Positions 44,632 to 54,047 of a DNA stretch of 60,821 nucleotides are shown piece after piece. The DNA is from Variovorax sp. CAN15 (lineage in GTDB: Bacteria; Pseudomonadota; Gammaproteobacteria; Burkholderiales; Burkholderiaceae_C), in assembly GCF_030462475.1 (NCBI RefSeq), contig NZ_JASMRZ010000004.1, positions 57,249 to 118,069 on the forward strand, read 5' to 3'. The position numbers were made by a program, and so were the translations under genes. The notes under the pieces were generated by a model. It saw only the letters and a program-made list of their open reading frames with translations. It searched no databases and was not told where the DNA came from. Every line of letters begins with the position of its first letter. The stretch's first letter is position 1.

Positions 44632-45894
44632 TCAAATCCTCGGCGAGAGGCCGTCTGCAAGGGAGAGGCGATAGGCGCGAATGCCGGGCAGGAGGCTTGC
44701 CAGCCATCCGGCGACCAGCAGGCTTGCCATCAGCAGCCATTCGTTCAGTGTAGGTTCTGAGAGGCTCAGTGTCAGCCCGAACTGCGACTGCAGCCATGGC
44801 GAGAGCAGGGCGATGCCAAGCACCGCCATCACCACGCCCAGCGCCACGCCGAGCACGGTGACCAGCGCGCCTTCGAGCGCGAGCAGCGCCAGCACGTGGC
44901 GCAGACCTGCACCGACTGCGCGCAGCACCGCAAGCTCGCGGCGGCGTTCATTGAGACCGGCCATCACCACCGAAACCAGCCCCGCGAGGCTCACCAACGC
45001 GACCAGTGCCGACATCAGCAGCAGTGCGTTCTCACCGATGCCGATCACGCTCCAGAGTTCGTCGAGCGCCACGCCGGGCAGGATGGCCATCAGCGGTTCG
45101 CCGGTGTAGGTCGAGATCCAGCGCTGCACGCCGAACACGGCCGCACGGTTCTTCAGGCCCACCAGCACGGCCGTCACGTTCTTGGGCGTGAGGTCGAACT
45201 TGCGCACCTGCTCGGGCGAGATGTGCACGCCCGGCATCGGCGCGCCGCCCACCCATTCGAGGTGGATCGCTTCCATGGCCGCGAGGCCGATGTGCACCGT
45301 GCGGTCAACCGGCGTGCCGGTGCGCGCGAGCACACCCACCACGGTGAAGGGCTTGTCCGCATGCTCGGCTACGTTGAGCTCGCCGCTGCCATGCGAAAGC
45401 GTGATCTTCTGGCCCACGTGGTAGCCCAGCTTGTCGGCCACTTCGGCGCCCACCACCGCATCGAACAGCTCGCTGAAGGGCTTGCCCTCGCGCAGCTTCA
45501 GCGTCTGTTTGTCGCCATAGCGGAAGTGCGTGAAGTAGTCGGGGGAGGTGGCCAGTACCGCGAAGCCGCGATGCGAATCGCCCAGCGACAGCGGCACCAC
45601 CCAGTCGACGCCCGGATGCGCCGCGAGCGCCTGCACGCTCTTCCAAGAAATGTTGTTGGTGGCTGCGCCGATGCGGAACACCGAGTACAGCAGCAGCTGC
45701 GTCGAGCCGGTGCGCGCGCCCACGATCAGGTCGGTGCCCGAGACGGAGGATGCGAAGTTCTCGCGCAGTTCTGTGCGGATGCGTTCCACGCCCAGCAGCA
45801 GGAAAGTCGACAGCGCGATGGAGAACATCGTCAGCGCGAGCGTGAAGCGCCGGTTCCAGGCGCTGCGCCATGCAATGGAGAAAAGTGCCTTCAT
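44632..45894 (-). CDS. ABC transporter permease, FtsX/MacB type (Zrg-like)
   Basis: 420 residues; four membrane helices, one at about 17-37 and three in the C-terminal 170 residues, around a large periplasmic domain. The FtsX-domain core is ALLLMSALVALVSLAGLVSV with RRRELAVLRAVGAGLRHVLA, the coupling motif for the ATPase. The start ATG overlaps the ATPase stop by four bases. Permeases of this build usually move lipoproteins, peptides or drive signalling; context with DUF2796 and DUF3299 suggests zinc acquisition instead. The mechanism of zinc movement by such a mechanotransmission-type permease is not clear. Confidence 0.88.
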   Translation of the reverse strand: MKALFSIAWRSAWNRRFTLALTMFSIALSTFLLLGVERIRTELRENFASSVSGTDLIVGARTGSTQLLLYSVFRIGAATNNISWKSVQALAAHPGVDWVVPLSLGDSHRGFAVLATSPDYFTHFRYGDKQTLKLREGKPFSELFDAVVGAEVADKLGYHVGQKITLSHGSGELNVAEHADKPFTVVGVLARTGTPVDRTVHIGLAAMEAIHLEWVGGAPMPGVHISPEQVRKFDLTPKNVTAVLVGLKNRAAVFGVQRWISTYTGEPLMAILPGVALDELWSVIGIGENALLLMSALVALVSLAGLVSVVMAGLNERRRELAVLRAVGAGLRHVLALLALEGALVTVLGVALGVVMAVLGIALLSPWLQSQFGLTLSLSEPTLNEWLLMASLLVAGWLASLLPGIRAYRLSLADGLSPRI

Positions 45895-46640
45895 GCGTCC
45901 ACTGCCATCGCGCTGGTGGCCGCGCGGTTGATCTCGGGCAGCAGCACATGCCGCGCGAAGCGTTGTGCGATGCGCTGGTCGTGGCTCACGAACACCAGCG
46001 CACTGTGGTGCTCGGCGCAGGCCGTCAGCAGCACGTCGAGGAAAGCTTCGCGCCGGTCCTCGTCGAGGGCGGATGTGGGCTCGTCGGCGATCACCACCTC
46101 GGGCTGGCCGATGAGCGCGCGCGCGGCGGCCACGCGCTGCTGCTGGCCCACGGAGAGCTGCAGCGCCTGTCGCTTCCACAGGTTGCGGTCCAGGCCCATC
46201 TGGTCGAGCAGGTGCTCGGCCTCGCCGCGCGAGCTGCCGTTGCGCGATGCATTGGCCTCGCGCCGCTGCGAGAAGCGGCAGGGCAGCAGGACGTTGTCGA
46301 TCACGCTCAGGTAAGGCAGCAGGTTGAACTGCTGGAAGATGTAGCCCACGTGCGCCACCCGGCAGCGGTCGCGCTGCGTGCCCGAGAGCTTGGACCAGTC
46401 GTGGCCCAGCAGCGTGACGCGGCCTTCGTCGGCCACCAGCACGCCGGCCAGCAGCGATAGCAGCGTGCTCTTGCCGCAGCCGCTCGGGCCATGCAGGAAC
46501 ACCGATTCGCCGGCCGTGATGCGGAAGGCCTCGATGTCGATGCAGGGGGCCTTGGCCGAGGACCATGTGAAGCGCAGCGCCTCGGCCGCGAGCACGACGC
46601 GCAGGGCAGACGGGGTCTCCGCCTGTGGATGGGCGCTCAC
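45891..46640 (-). CDS. ABC transporter ATP-binding protein (LolD/MacB type, Zrg-like)
   Basis: 249 residues. Walker A GPSGCGKST (51-59), Q-loop IFQQFNLLPYLSVIDNVL, signature SVGQQQRVAAARAL (LSGGQ variant LSVGQ), Walker B VVIADEPTSALD, and the H-loop VSHDQRIAQRFA. This is the LolD/MacB/FtsE subgroup that pairs with FtsX-type permeases, here its overlapping neighbour. It is 4 bp after the DUF2796 gene. The Gly to Val change in the signature is tolerated in several relatives. Confidence 0.93.
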   Translation of the reverse strand: MSAHPQAETPSALRVVLAAEALRFTWSSAKAPCIDIEAFRITAGESVFLHGPSGCGKSTLLSLLAGVLVADEGRVTLLGHDWSKLSGTQRDRCRVAHVGYIFQQFNLLPYLSVIDNVLLPCRFSQRREANASRNGSSRGEAEHLLDQMGLDRNLWKRQALQLSVGQQQRVAAARALIGQPEVVIADEPTSALDEDRREAFLDVLLTACAEHHSALVFVSHDQRIAQRFARHVLLPEINRAATSAMAVDA

Positions 46641-46644
46641 GGCG

Positions 46645-47223
46645 TCACTTGCCCCAGCTCAGGCGCGCGGGCTGCGAGGCCTGGGCGCCGGCGGGGCGCT
46701 TGAGCTGGCGCTTGAACTGGCCCTGCGCGCTGGCGATCTGCGAGTCGATCTGGCGCAGGCCCTTGAACGCACCGAACAGGTTCAGGTCGATGAACTTCGC
46801 GGCGGCCGCGTTGGTGCAGTTGAAGGAGAAGGTGGCGTCGAGGTCGGCATGGCCGACGGGCTCGTTCGGGTCGGGGTTGCCGAGGCCCAATGCGCCGGAG
46901 CGCAGGTCGACCGGGCCCAGCTTGCAGTTGGCGGCGGGGTCGACGATGAAGAGCTTGTCGGCCGCGCGCAGCTGGGCGACGGCCTCTTCGACGGTCTTTT
47001 TCTCGGCGTCGGTCTTGGGTGCGCGCTCGAAGCCCACGATGTTGTCGAGCGGGGATTCCATGTCGATCACCACCGTGGGGCCGTCGACGGCCACATCGAG
47101 CTTGATCTGGCCGTGCACGTGGGCGTGCTGCTGCTGGGCCTGTGCGGTGAGGAACGGGGCCGCCGCGAAGAGCGCGGCTGCGATTGCGAGACCGGCGGTG
47201 CGTCGGAGTCGGATGTGCTTCAT
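46645..47223 (-). CDS. zrgA: DUF2796 periplasmic protein, ZrgA-like zinc binding
   Basis: 192 residues with a signal peptide (AAPFLTAQAQ, cleavage near QAQ). The mature N-terminus is QQQHAHVHGQIKLDVAVDGP, a His cluster usual in metal-binding periplasmic proteins. DUF2796 continues with VIDMESPLDNIVGFE and a Cys pair (C in NCKLGP and FNCTNAAAA). In Vibrio, ZrgA with this domain contributes to zinc uptake. Here it overlaps the sulfurtransferase gene by four bases and leads directly into the ATPase, permease and DUF3299 genes. I saw no Zur-type palindrome upstream. Confidence 0.82.
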   Translation of the reverse strand: MKHIRLRRTAGLAIAAALFAAAPFLTAQAQQQHAHVHGQIKLDVAVDGPTVVIDMESPLDNIVGFERAPKTDAEKKTVEEAVAQLRAADKLFIVDPAANCKLGPVDLRSGALGLGNPDPNEPVGHADLDATFSFNCTNAAAAKFIDLNLFGAFKGLRQIDSQIASAQGQFKRQLKRPAGAQASQPARLSWGK

Positions 47224-48128
47224 GGTTCAGCGCCTTGCCGGGTCGGCAGCCCCGGCGTGTTGCTCCATTCGCTCCAGCTGCCGGCATAGAGCGCGGTCGT
47301 CCCGAATCCCGCGATCTGCATGGCGAGCAGGTTGGGCACGGCGCTCACGCCGCTGCCACACTGGTGGACGACGGTCGCCGCATCGCGTCCCGCGAGCAGC
47401 GCTTCGAACTCGGCACGCAATTGCGATGCCGGCTTGAACTTGCCGTCCGGGCCGAGGTTGTCGGCGAAAGGCCGGTTGAGGGCCCCGGGGATGTGACCGG
47501 CGATCGGGTCCAGAGGTTCCACCTCGCCGCGGTAACGTGCACCGGCGCGTGCGTCGATCAGGTTCTGGTCAGGCTGGCCGAGCCGGCGCAACACTGTTTC
47601 AGTGGTCACGAGCTTCGCGACGGGCTCGCCCGCGACGAAGTTCGACTGGAAGCGCGCGGGCTCCTCGCGGCCGGTGACCTCGCCACCAGCGGCCTGCCAG
47701 GCCTGCAACCCGCCGTCGAGCACGGCCACGGCGTCGTGGCCCATCCACTTGAGCATCCACCACAGGCGGCCGCAGTAGTTGGCGCCGTTGCGGTCGTACA
47801 CCACGGCCTGCATATCGTTGGAGAAGCCGACGCTGGAGAGCCACGCCGCGAACTTCTCGCGGCTGGGCAGCGGATGGCGTCCGCCCGAGGCGGGCACGCC
47901 GTCTTCCTGCGCCACGACCACCTCGCCGTGCGCGCCGGGGGCACCGTGCTTCGCGCTGAGGTCGGTGTCGAGGTTGGCGTAGAGCGCGCCCGGAATGTGC
48001 GCGGCCGCGTAGAGCTGCGCTCCGGCTTCGGGCTTCATGAGCTCGAAGCTGCAGTCGAACACCATGAAGGGCTGGCCGCCGGCCTGCAGCCGCTGGAGCT
48101 GTTCGACGGAGATGAGGGTGGTGTACAT
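47220..48128 (-). CDS. sseA: 3-mercaptopyruvate / thiosulfate sulfurtransferase (tandem rhodanese)
   Basis: 302 residues from ATG 48128 (GGAG upstream). Two rhodanese domains: an inactive N-terminal one (VFDCSFELMKPEAG, AHIPGALYANLDTDLS) and a C-terminal one with catalytic Cys257 in the loop CGSGVSA. The loop is the mercaptopyruvate-sulfurtransferase type rather than the basic CRKGV loop of thiosulfate rhodaneses. It moves sulfane sulfur to thiophilic acceptors or cyanide. Its four-base overlap with the ZrgA-like gene is unusual and suggests shared transcription; a functional link to zinc is not known. Confidence 0.9.
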   Translation of the reverse strand: MYTTLISVEQLQRLQAGGQPFMVFDCSFELMKPEAGAQLYAAAHIPGALYANLDTDLSAKHGAPGAHGEVVVAQEDGVPASGGRHPLPSREKFAAWLSSVGFSNDMQAVVYDRNGANYCGRLWWMLKWMGHDAVAVLDGGLQAWQAAGGEVTGREEPARFQSNFVAGEPVAKLVTTETVLRRLGQPDQNLIDARAGARYRGEVEPLDPIAGHIPGALNRPFADNLGPDGKFKPASQLRAEFEALLAGRDAATVVHQCGSGVSAVPNLLAMQIAGFGTTALYAGSWSEWSNTPGLPTRQGAEP

Positions 48129-48181
48129 GGCGTCTGCTCCTTCGAAATCTGAAAATCCGGCGATGCCGTTGCGTGGTTCGC

Positions 48182-49114
48182 TCAGTGTTCCTCGGCGGGT
48201 GCCTTGGGCACCGCCCGTTGTCGCAACACGGTTGCAGCAATGCCGCTGGCGATGATAAGGGCCATGCCCGCCCAGCCGGCCGCGTCGATGCGGTCGTCGA
48301 ACAGCACCACGCTGTAGAACGCCGCGAAGACGATGCCCGAATACTGCAGGTTGGCGACGACCAGCGTGCCGGCCTGCGTCTTGGCGGTGGCGTATGCGCG
48401 GGTCATGCACAGTTGTCCGAGGGCGGCCAGGAATCCGATCGGCAGCAGCCACAGCGCATGCTGCCACGTCCATGAGGTGTCGCCCGAGAAGCCAGTGAAT
48501 GCCGTAGCGATGCCGCCCGCCACTGCCGAGCCCACCGCGAAGTAGAAGACCGTGCGCAGTTCGGGCTCGCCGATGCGCGACAGCGCCACCACCTGCATGT
48601 AGGCAAAGGCGGCCGTCAGCCCCGACAGCAGGCCCAGCAGGCCGGCGAAGCCTTCGTTGCCGTTCACGCTGGGCTTGAGCATGAGCACCACGCCCACGAA
48701 GCCCGCGAGCACCGTCATGGCCAGCGCGCCCTGCAGCGGCGGGCGCTCCACGCGGCCGTCGCGCCCGGGCACCGGCACCCAGGCCAGCAGCGCGCCGCCG
48801 ACCAGGAAGGCCGCGACCCACACGCTGCTCATGTAGTTGAGCGTGACGGCGGTGGCCAGCGGCATGTGGGCGATGGCATAGAACCACGCGCCCAGCGACA
48901 CCACGCCGATGGTGCTGCGCCAGGCGTGCATGCCGGGGTAGCGGGTGGCCAGCGACACGCCGCGGTTGCGCGCCAGCAGCCAGAGGAACACGATGCCGAT
49001 CAGGCCGCGCCCGAGCACCATCTCGCCGCTGTTGAACCACGCCGAGGCGACTTTCACGGCCACGCTCATCGTGGCGAACAGGAAAGCTCCCAGCACCATC
49101 CACAGGGCTTGCAC
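48182..49114 (-). CDS. EamA/DMT-family transporter
   Basis: 310 residues, ten membrane helices in two EamA repeats of five (first from MVLGAFLFATMSVAVKVAS, second ending AGWAGMALIIASGIAATVL). The start is GTG 49114; ATG 49099 is an alternative. The group (RhaT/YdcZ-like exporters of amino acids or metabolites) has no substrate cue here. 53 bp upstream of sseA on the same strand, so it may head this gene series. Its 5' side carries repeat copy B. Confidence 0.87.
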   Translation of the reverse strand: MQALWMVLGAFLFATMSVAVKVASAWFNSGEMVLGRGLIGIVFLWLLARNRGVSLATRYPGMHAWRSTIGVVSLGAWFYAIAHMPLATAVTLNYMSSVWVAAFLVGGALLAWVPVPGRDGRVERPPLQGALAMTVLAGFVGVVLMLKPSVNGNEGFAGLLGLLSGLTAAFAYMQVVALSRIGEPELRTVFYFAVGSAVAGGIATAFTGFSGDTSWTWQHALWLLPIGFLAALGQLCMTRAYATAKTQAGTLVVANLQYSGIVFAAFYSVVLFDDRIDAAGWAGMALIIASGIAATVLRQRAVPKAPAEEH

Positions 49115-49122
49115 TATTGGCT

Positions 49123-49220
49123 CTCCCCCAGGCTTCGCGCACTTCGTGTCGCTTCTCCTGCCCCCTCACCGGGGGCAACACCAGAGGCCCGGCAAAGCCG
49201 GTTCCTCGGTGTTCCCTGAA
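49123..49220. repeat. Dispersed intergenic repeat, copy B
   Basis: Opposite orientation to copy A and the same orientation as copy C. It contains GGCTTCGCGCACTTCGTGTC and CCCGGCAAAGCCGG, bracketed by AACACC and GGTGTT. It lies between the start of the EamA gene and the end of the Rieske gene on the same strand. Confidence 0.75.
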
Positions 49221-49249
49221 CACCTGCGGGTGTCACTGCGTTCATCGAC

Positions 49250-50389
49250 TCAGGCGTTCTGCATTGCGGTGCGGTACCACTCGTGGAACTGCTGCATGCC
49301 GTCTTCCATCGGGCTCTGGTAGGGACCGGTCTCGTTGTCGCCACGCAGCATCAGCGCGCGGCGGCCGGCGTCCATGCGCTCGGCGATCTCGTCGTCTTCC
49401 ACGCAGGTCTCCATGTAGGCGGCCTGCTGGGCCTCGACGAACTCGCGCTCGAAGGCGACGATTTCCTCGGGGTAGAAGAACTCGACCATGTTGAGCGTCT
49501 TCGTCGGGCTCACGGGGTGCAGGGTCGACACCGTGAGCACGTGCGGATACCACTCGACCATCACGTGCGGGTAGTAGGTCAGCCAGATGGCGCCGTACTT
49601 CGGCGGCTTGCCCTCGCGGTACTTGAGCAGCTGCTCCTGCCACTTCTGGTAGACCGGGCTGCCCGCGCGGCCCAGGCGGTTGGCCACGCCCACCGTCTGC
49701 ACCGAATAGCGCGGCTTGAACTCCCAGCGCAGGTCGTCGCAGGTGACGAAGCTGCCCAGCCCGGGGTGGAAGGGGCCGACGTGGTAGTCCTCGAGGTAGA
49801 CCTCGATGAAGGTCTTCCAGTTGTAGTTGCACTCGTGCAGTTCGACGCGGTCGAGCGCGTAGCCGCTGAAGTCCAGGTCGGCCTGCGGGCCGAGGCCGGC
49901 CATGTCGGCCGCCACGTCGGGGCCCGAGCCGTCGGGGTTCTTCTCGAACAGCAGGCCGTTCCACTCGGTGAGCGGGTAGTTGTGCAGGTTCAGGCAGGGG
50001 TCCTGCTCGAAGTGGGGGGCGCCGATCAGCGTGCCGGTGGTGCGCGGGTCGCTCGCGGCGTAGGTCCAGCGGTGCAGCGGGCAGACGATGTTGCCGCCCG
50101 ACTGGCTCTCGAGCTGGCCCCGGCCCTGCAGGATCAGGGCCTGGCGATGGCGGCAGACGTTGGAAATCAGTTCCACGCCCTTGGGCGTGTGGACGAGTGC
50201 ACGGCCCTGGTGTTCCTGGGGCAGGGTGTGGAAGTCGCCCATCTCGGGCACGGCCAGGCGATGGCCGACATAGCGGGGCCCTCGCGAGAAAAGGTTCTGC
50301 ATCTCGCGGGCGAAGAGCGCCTCGTCGAAATACGCGGAAACTGGAAGTTGGCTCGCGGCCTGCTGCAGTTGAAGACTTAAATCAGACAT
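49250..50389 (-). CDS. Rieske non-heme iron oxygenase, alpha-subunit type
   Basis: 379 residues from ATG 50389; an upstream GTG adds 8. N-terminal Rieske [2Fe-2S] domain with CRHRQ (C-x-H) and CPLHRWTY (C-x-x-H), 20-odd residues apart, near residues 78-108. The catalytic domain carries the mononuclear-iron motif EDYHVGPFHPG (D-x-x-H-x-x-x-x-H) near 200-210. C-terminal part has WYPHVLTVSTLHPVSPTKTL. The layout is that of single-component-like ring-hydroxylating oxygenases and demethylases (vanillate, choline, carnitine groups). Substrate unknown. No reductase gene is next to it, so electrons must come from elsewhere. Divergent from xseB. Confidence 0.9.
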   Translation of the reverse strand: MSDLSLQLQQAASQLPVSAYFDEALFAREMQNLFSRGPRYVGHRLAVPEMGDFHTLPQEHQGRALVHTPKGVELISNVCRHRQALILQGRGQLESQSGGNIVCPLHRWTYAASDPRTTGTLIGAPHFEQDPCLNLHNYPLTEWNGLLFEKNPDGSGPDVAADMAGLGPQADLDFSGYALDRVELHECNYNWKTFIEVYLEDYHVGPFHPGLGSFVTCDDLRWEFKPRYSVQTVGVANRLGRAGSPVYQKWQEQLLKYREGKPPKYGAIWLTYYPHVMVEWYPHVLTVSTLHPVSPTKTLNMVEFFYPEEIVAFEREFVEAQQAAYMETCVEDDEIAERMDAGRRALMLRGDNETGPYQSPMEDGMQQFHEWYRTAMQNA

Positions 50390-50695
50390 GGAGGACCTGA
50401 CCAAGCTCCCCACAGGGAGAAAAGGAAGAAAAAGAACGGAAGGCGCCGCCGGAAGAATTGGCTGGGCGGCCCGGAGCAGTGTTGAACGTCGTCAACGAGA
50501 GAAGTTCGCATTGTACCCGGGGCCGTTTTTTCGTCCCCGGGGCTTTCTATGCCATTTCGCGATGTGCGATGGGGCTTGCGCCACGGGAAACGCGCCACGC
50601 GCTCCGGCCAGCCCCCGGGGGAGGTGGGGCGAGCGGGCCGCCACTTGTCCCGGTCACGGTCCTAAAATGCCCCGTTTCACCCACGTTTCGCTTGC
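50390..50695. other. Intergenic region between Rieske gene and xseB
   Basis: 306 bp without a supportable gene. An inverted repeat CCCGGGG(50516-50522)...CCCCGGG(50535-50541) surrounds GTTTTTTCGT. A -10-like TAAAAT at 50663-50668 lies 28 bases before the xseB start and may be part of its promoter. Weak evidence only. Confidence 0.45.
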
Positions 50696-50962
50696 ATGCC
50701 CAAGGTGCCCCCCCCTTCCTCGTCCAGTCCGGCGGCAACGCCCGACACGGGTCCGCTGCCTGCCAGTTACGAAGCCGGGCTCCAGGAACTGGAGCAACTG
50801 GTCGCGGAACTCGAATCGGGCCAGCTGCCGCTGGATCAACTGCTCGTCAGTTATCAGCGCGGCGCGGCGCTGCTCGCCTTCTGCCGCGACAAGCTGCAGG
50901 CGGTCGAAGACCAGATCAAGGTGCTCGATTCGGGCAGCCTGAAGGTCTGGACGCCTGAATGA
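50696..50962 (+). CDS. xseB: Exodeoxyribonuclease VII small subunit
   Basis: 88 residues. After a 22-residue Pro/Ser lead the small-subunit fold begins: [20 protein letters not shown], then [20 protein letters not shown], and [10 protein letters not shown]. It helps XseA trim single-stranded DNA ends in the cytosol. The stop overlaps the ispA start by four bases (ATGA), the arrangement conserved across many proteobacteria as xseB-ispA-dxs. Confidence 0.93.
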   Translation: MPKVPPPSSSSPAATPDTGPLPASYEAGLQELEQLVAELESGQLPLDQLLVSYQRGAALLAFCRDKLQAVEDQIKVLDSGSLKVWTPE

Positions 50963-51891
50963 GCGCCGCCACGCTGAATTCCGCCCACTGGGACGCCCGC
51001 ACGCTCGCCGGCTGGAGCGAACCCCATCTGGCGAATGTCGAATCTGCGCTGTCGCGTTGGGTCGGCGTCGATGCCCCGGTGTTGCTGGGCGACGCCATGC
51101 GCTACGCCGTGCTCGACGGGGGCAAGCGCCTGCGGCCGCTGCTGGTGCTGGCCGCCAGCGAGGCCGTCGGCGGCAATGCGGCTGCCGCGCTGCGCGCGGC
51201 CTGTGCCACCGAACTGATCCACGCCTATTCGCTGGTTCACGACGACCTTCCGTGCATGGACAACGACGTGCTGCGCCGTGGCAAGCCCACGGTGCACGTC
51301 AAGTTCGGCGAAGCCGACGCTCTGCTGGCCGGCGACGCCCTGCAGGCTCTGGCCTTCGAACTGCTCACGCCTGAAAGTGACGAAGAAGGCGACGAGATTC
51401 CCGCGGCCACCCAGGCCCTGTTGTGCCGATTGCTCGCCCGCGCCGCGGGCAGCCAGGGCATGGCCGGCGGCCAGGCCATCGACCTGGCCAGCGTCGGCAT
51501 CGCGCTCAATGAGGCGCAGCTGCGCGAAATGCACCGCCTGAAGACCGGCGCGCTGCTGCAGGGCAGCGTCGAGATGGGCGCCGCTTGTGGCTACGTCGGC
51601 CCGATCGCCCTGGCTGCGCTGCGCGACTACGGCGCGGCCATCGGCCTCGCGTTCCAGGTGGTCGATGACATCCTCGACGTCACGGCCGATTCGCAGACCC
51701 TGGGCAAGACCGCCGGCAAGGACGCCGCCGCCGACAAGCCTACCTACGTGTCGCTGCTCGGCCTCGACGGCGCCCGCACCCAGGCCCGCCAGCTGCTGGC
51801 CGATGCGCTCGCCGCGCTGGAGCGCAGCGGCCTCGCCGACACCGCGGCATTGCGCGCGCTCGCCCACATGGTGGTCGACCGCGACCGCTAG
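50959..51891 (+). CDS. ispA: Farnesyl diphosphate synthase (geranyltranstransferase)
   Basis: 310 residues. First Asp-rich motif DDLPCMDND (DDxxxxD, FARM) and second DDILDVTAD (DDxxD, SARM). The residues before the FARM (AYSLVH, no bulky aromatic stop beyond the family norm) fit a C15 product. It condenses IPP with DMAPP/GPP to farnesyl diphosphate. Translationally coupled to xseB and followed after 180 bp by dxs. The interval carries repeat copy C, which may separate transcripts. Confidence 0.95.
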   Translation: MSAATLNSAHWDARTLAGWSEPHLANVESALSRWVGVDAPVLLGDAMRYAVLDGGKRLRPLLVLAASEAVGGNAAAALRAACATELIHAYSLVHDDLPCMDNDVLRRGKPTVHVKFGEADALLAGDALQALAFELLTPESDEEGDEIPAATQALLCRLLARAAGSQGMAGGQAIDLASVGIALNEAQLREMHRLKTGALLQGSVEMGAACGYVGPIALAALRDYGAAIGLAFQVVDDILDVTADSQTLGKTAGKDAAADKPTYVSLLGLDGARTQARQLLADALAALERSGLADTAALRALAHMVVDRDR

Positions 51892-51900
51892 GATGAAACT

Positions 51901-52000
51901 GCCCCCCAGTCTTCGCGCACTTCTTGCCGCTTCGCCAACCCCCTTCCAGGGGGCGATACCAGCGGCCCGGCAAAGCCGGTTGCGCGGTGTCTCCCGACTG
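51901..52000. repeat. Dispersed intergenic repeat, copy C
   Basis: Same orientation as copy B. It contains CTTCGCGCACTTCTTGCCGC and CGGCCCGGCAAAGCCGGTT, with the more diverged ends. It lies between ispA and dxs, unusual because it separates cooperating genes. Confidence 0.75.
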
Positions 52001-52071
52001 AATCGCGGCAGTTTCGTGCGTTGCGGGCCGCACGAAGCGTGATCGAACACTGAGAAAAGAAAATACCTCCC

Positions 52072-53934
52072 ATGGCTGCTCCGCTGCTTCCCACATTCCA
52101 CGACCCCTCGCCCATCCGCAAATACGACCGGGCCCAGCTGCGCCAGCTGTCCGACGAGGTGCGCGCCTGCGTGCTCGACAACGTCTCCCGCACCGGCGGC
52201 CACCTGAGTTCCAACCTGGGCACCGTCGAGTTGACGGTCGCGCTGCACCACGTGTTCAACACGCCGCACGATCGGCTGGTGTGGGACGTGGGCCACCAGA
52301 CCTATCCGCACAAGATCCTCACGGGCCGGCGCGAGCGCATGCCCACGCTGCGGCAGATCGGCGGCATCTCGGGCTTTCCGCAGCGCACCGAGAGCGAGTA
52401 CGACACCTTCGGCACCGCCCACTCGTCGACCAGCATCTCGGCCGCACTCGGCATGGCCATGGCCGCCAAGCAGAAGGGCGAGGACCGCTACACCGTCGCC
52501 ATCATCGGCGACGGCGCGCTGACCGCCGGCATGGCCTTCGAGGCGCTGAACAACGCGGGCGTGTGCGACTGCAAGCTGCTGGTGATCCTGAACGACAACG
52601 ACATGTCGATCAGCCCGCCGGTGGGCGCGCTCAACCGCTATCTCGCGCAGCTGATGAGCGGCAACTTCTATGCCGCCGCCAAGAATGTCGGCAAGAGCGT
52701 GCTGCGCAACGCGCCGCCGTTGTTCGAGCTGGCCAAGCGGCTGGAGCAGCATGCCAAGGGCATGGTCGTGCCGGCCACGCTGTTCGAGCAGTTCGGCTTC
52801 AACTACGTGGGCCCCATCGATGGCCACGACCTCGATTCGCTGGTGCCCACGCTCGAGAACCTCAAGCACCTCGATGGCCCGCAGTTCCTGCACGTGGTCA
52901 CGAAGAAGGGGCAGGGCTACAAGCTGGCCGAGGCCGATCCGGTGGCCTACCACGGCCCGGGCAAGTTCGATCCGCAGGTGGGGCTGGTCAAGTCCACCGC
53001 CGTCGCCAAGCAGACCTTCACGCAGGTTTTCGGCCAGTGGCTGTGCGACACGGCGGCCGCCGACGGCCGGCTCGTGGGCATCACGCCCGCGATGCGCGAG
53101 GGCTCGGGGCTCGTGGAGTTCGAGAAGCGCTTCCCCGACCGCTACTACGACGTGGGCATCGCCGAGCAGCATGCCGTGACCTTCGCCGCCGGCCTGGCCT
53201 GCGAGGGCCTGAAGCCAGTGGTCGCGATCTATTCGACCTTCCTGCAGCGCGCCTACGACCAACTGATCCACGACGTTGCCATTCAGAACCTGCCGGTGGT
53301 GTTCGCGCTCGACCGCGCGGGCCTGGTGGGCGCCGACGGCGCGACGCACGCGGGCGCATACGACATCCCGTTCCTGCGCTGCATCCCGAACATGAGCATC
53401 GCCTGCCCGGCCGACGAGTGCGAGTGCCGCCAATTGCTCACCAGCGCCTATGAGCAGAACCATCCGGTGGCCGTACGTTATCCGCGCGGCTCGGGTGCCG
53501 GCGTGGCGCCGCATCTCACGCTCGATGCGCTGCCCTTCGGCAAGGGCGAGGTCCGCCGCGAGGGCAAGGGCATCGCCATCCTGGCCTTCGGCACGCTGCT
53601 GTATCCGGCGCTCACGGCGGCGGAGTCGCTCGACGCCACGGTGGTCAACATGCGCTGGGCCAAGCCGCTGGACGTCGAGTTGCTGCTGAAGGTCGCGGAC
53701 ACGCACGATGCCATCGTCACGCTGGAAGAGGGCGCGGTCATGGGCGGCGCGGGCAGCGCGGTGCTCGAGGCGCTGCAGCATGCCGGCGTGCAGAAGCCGG
53801 TGCTGCAGCTGGGCCTGCCCGACCAGTTCATCGAGCATGGCGATCCGGCAAAGCTGCTGGCGGGCATCGGCCTCGATGCCGCGGGCATCGAGGCCTCGAT
53901 CCGCGAGCGCTTCGCTATCCGGAGCGCAGGGTAA
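52072..53934 (+). CDS. dxs: 1-deoxy-D-xylulose-5-phosphate synthase
   Basis: 620 residues, full length. Thiamine-diphosphate motif [18 protein letters not shown] (GDG...N), transketolase-like second domain with catalytic Glu in [19 protein letters not shown], then [19 protein letters not shown]-terminal transketolase domain follows. It makes DXP from pyruvate and glyceraldehyde-3-phosphate, first step of the MEP pathway, supplying IPP/DMAPP to IspA upstream. The start ATG 52072 has only a poor A-rich ribosome site. Downstream comes a short spacer and the TRAP binding protein. Confidence 0.96.
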   Translation: MAAPLLPTFHDPSPIRKYDRAQLRQLSDEVRACVLDNVSRTGGHLSSNLGTVELTVALHHVFNTPHDRLVWDVGHQTYPHKILTGRRERMPTLRQIGGISGFPQRTESEYDTFGTAHSSTSISAALGMAMAAKQKGEDRYTVAIIGDGALTAGMAFEALNNAGVCDCKLLVILNDNDMSISPPVGALNRYLAQLMSGNFYAAAKNVGKSVLRNAPPLFELAKRLEQHAKGMVVPATLFEQFGFNYVGPIDGHDLDSLVPTLENLKHLDGPQFLHVVTKKGQGYKLAEADPVAYHGPGKFDPQVGLVKSTAVAKQTFTQVFGQWLCDTAAADGRLVGITPAMREGSGLVEFEKRFPDRYYDVGIAEQHAVTFAAGLACEGLKPVVAIYSTFLQRAYDQLIHDVAIQNLPVVFALDRAGLVGADGATHAGAYDIPFLRCIPNMSIACPADECECRQLLTSAYEQNHPVAVRYPRGSGAGVAPHLTLDALPFGKGEVRREGKGIAILAFGTLLYPALTAAESLDATVVNMRWAKPLDVELLLKVADTHDAIVTLEEGAVMGGAGSAVLEALQHAGVQKPVLQLGLPDQFIEHGDPAKLLAGIGLDAAGIEASIRERFAIRSAG

Positions 53935-54047
53935 ACCCCGGCCGGACACCTGTAAGCGCTTTTTACAATCAAGGAGACTTACCCGAAAGTCCCCAGCGCG
54001 GTCACAAGCCGCGTTTCGTTTTTCTAAAAGAACCCGGAGTGAATTCA

